Under the pieces are notes generated by a model that saw only the letters and a program-made list of their open reading frames with translations, ran no database searches and had not been told where the DNA came from. From positions 1 through 64,000 of the forward strand of contig CAWARM010000005.1 of NCBI GenBank assembly GCA_963784425.1: DNA of 64,000 nucleotides. The letters are read 5' to 3'. Source of the DNA: SHZL01 sp963784425. Its GTDB lineage: Bacteria > Pseudomonadota > Gammaproteobacteria > Xanthomonadales > SZUA-36. A program made the translations under genes and the position numbers. Below, piece by piece: positions 63,453-64,000 of the stretch; positions within the stretch are counted from its first letter, which is position 1, and every line of letters starts with the position of its first letter.

Positions 63453-64000
63453 ATGAGCGAAGTACGTATTCTTGTTGGCACAAAAAAGGGCGCTTTCATC
63501 CTCACTGCAGAAGGCAAACGCAAAAAGTGGTCGGTTTCCGGCCCGCACTTTGCCGGTTGGGAGATTTACCACATCAAGGGCTCGCCGGTTGATCCCAACC
63601 GCATCTATGCCTCCCAGACCAGCAGCTGGTTCGGGCAGATCATCCAGCGCTCCGACGATGGTGGCAAGACCTGGCACCAGCCCGGTTCGGCCAATGAGCC
63701 ATCCACCAGCAGCAGCGGCATGCCCAGGGGCGAGAGTAACAAGTTTGTTTACGATACCTCCACAGAAACCGGCAAGCCTCTGACCACGCACCAGTGGTAT
63801 GACGGGACACAGCACCCCTGGGAGTTTGCGCGCGTGTGGCATCTTGAGCCGTCACTCAGCGATGCCGATATGGTGTATGCCGGCGTTGAAGACGCGGCAC
63901 TTTTTCGCACCACCGACGGCGGCCATACCTGGCATGAACTGGCCGGCTTGCGTGGCCACGAATCAGGCCCCCGCTGGCAGCCCGGAGCCGGGGGAATGTG
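63453..64000 (+). CDS. BNR/sialidase-like repeat protein (3' end outside window)
   Basis: At least 182 residues, running off the end. MSEVRILVGTKKGAFILTAEGKRKKWSVSGP begins an intracellular beta-propeller. Asp-box-type repeats are seen: SDDGGKTW near residue 67 and TTDGGHTW near residue 155. AAGGAGA precedes the ATG at 63453. Such proteins resemble exo-alpha-sialidase or photosystem-assembly-like propellers; no activity can be assigned. Confidence 0.82.
   Translation, partial: MSEVRILVGTKKGAFILTAEGKRKKWSVSGPHFAGWEIYHIKGSPVDPNRIYASQTSSWFGQIIQRSDDGGKTWHQPGSANEPSTSSSGMPRGESNKFVYDTSTETGKPLTTHQWYDGTQHPWEFARVWHLEPSLSDADMVYAGVEDAALFRTTDGGHTWHELAGLRGHESGPRWQPGAGGM

Overview
The window is a 64 kb piece of a GC-rich gammaproteobacterial chromosome. 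The evidence is the Gram-negative gene content: an Hsp20-Lon pair, a BaeS/BaeR two-component system beside a Spy/CpxP-like chaperone, MipA/OmpV and CsgG-family envelope proteins, a YgiQ radical SAM protein, MsrA and an RsuA/RluF-type pseudouridine synthase. Intergenic repeats starting GGGGCCGG or GGGGTCAGAGTAAAG, and a secreted-protein remnant ending in DGFE, fit a Xanthomonadales/Steroidobacterales/Woeseiales-like lineage, but that placement is inference. I see no rRNA, tRNA, CRISPR array, intact transposase or replication origin.

Layout. 1-2.9 kb: housekeeping (M20 peptidase end, pseudouridine synthase, methyltransferase). 2.95-6.7 kb: an accessory patch with a HigBA-type toxin-antitoxin pair, an AT-rich FkbM methyltransferase whose 3' end lies in a palindromic repeat, a truncated secreted protein, a membrane protein and a HicB gene behind a decayed hicA. 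6.9-12.6 kb: a LysE exporter, a holin-like plus M15 peptidase pair, a DUF900 hydrolase, an NMO-type flavoenzyme and an AEC transporter. 12.8-17.6 kb: a tightly coupled minus-strand operon (HPr-kinase-like, nucleotidyltransferase, glycosyltransferase) divergent from a GT11-like fucosyltransferase. 17.9-28.2 kb: a catabolic-looking island with an aromatic amino acid ammonia-lyase, amidohydrolase, DUF4185-like propeller, PhyH dioxygenase, three SDRs, a SnoaL-like protein and a carotenoid/lignostilbene-type oxygenase. 28.4-31.8 kb: a hydrolase, an AraC regulator, a ferritin-like diiron protein and a MAPEG protein. 31.9-42.8 kb: Lon/Hsp20, MsrA, YgiQ, GST, OmpV and a run of small membrane and VOC genes. 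42.6-44.8 kb: a decayed LysR regulator and MFS pump, with 26 consecutive A bases at the pump's 5' end. 44.7-53.9 kb: lysoplasmalogenase, an MFS-monooxygenase fusion, CsgG and DUF4239 proteins, glyoxalase, Spy/BaeS/BaeR and a methyltransferase. 54-64 kb: a three-domain VOC-cytochrome c-PQQ fusion, two secreted proteins, an S45 acylase coupled to a cyanophycinase, a potassium channel, a ThiF/MoeB protein and the start of a BNR-repeat protein.

Working together. The three-gene kinase/nucleotidyltransferase/glycosyltransferase operon is the strongest candidate for an undescribed modification system: the combination resembles tailoring genes of lasso-peptide clusters, but I find no precursor or cyclase beside it. 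The 18-28 kb island could process an aromatic, perhaps stilbenoid or phenylpropanoid, substrate. Frameshifts in at least five genes mean either real decay or indel errors in the assembly, so reading frames at those points need raw-read support.
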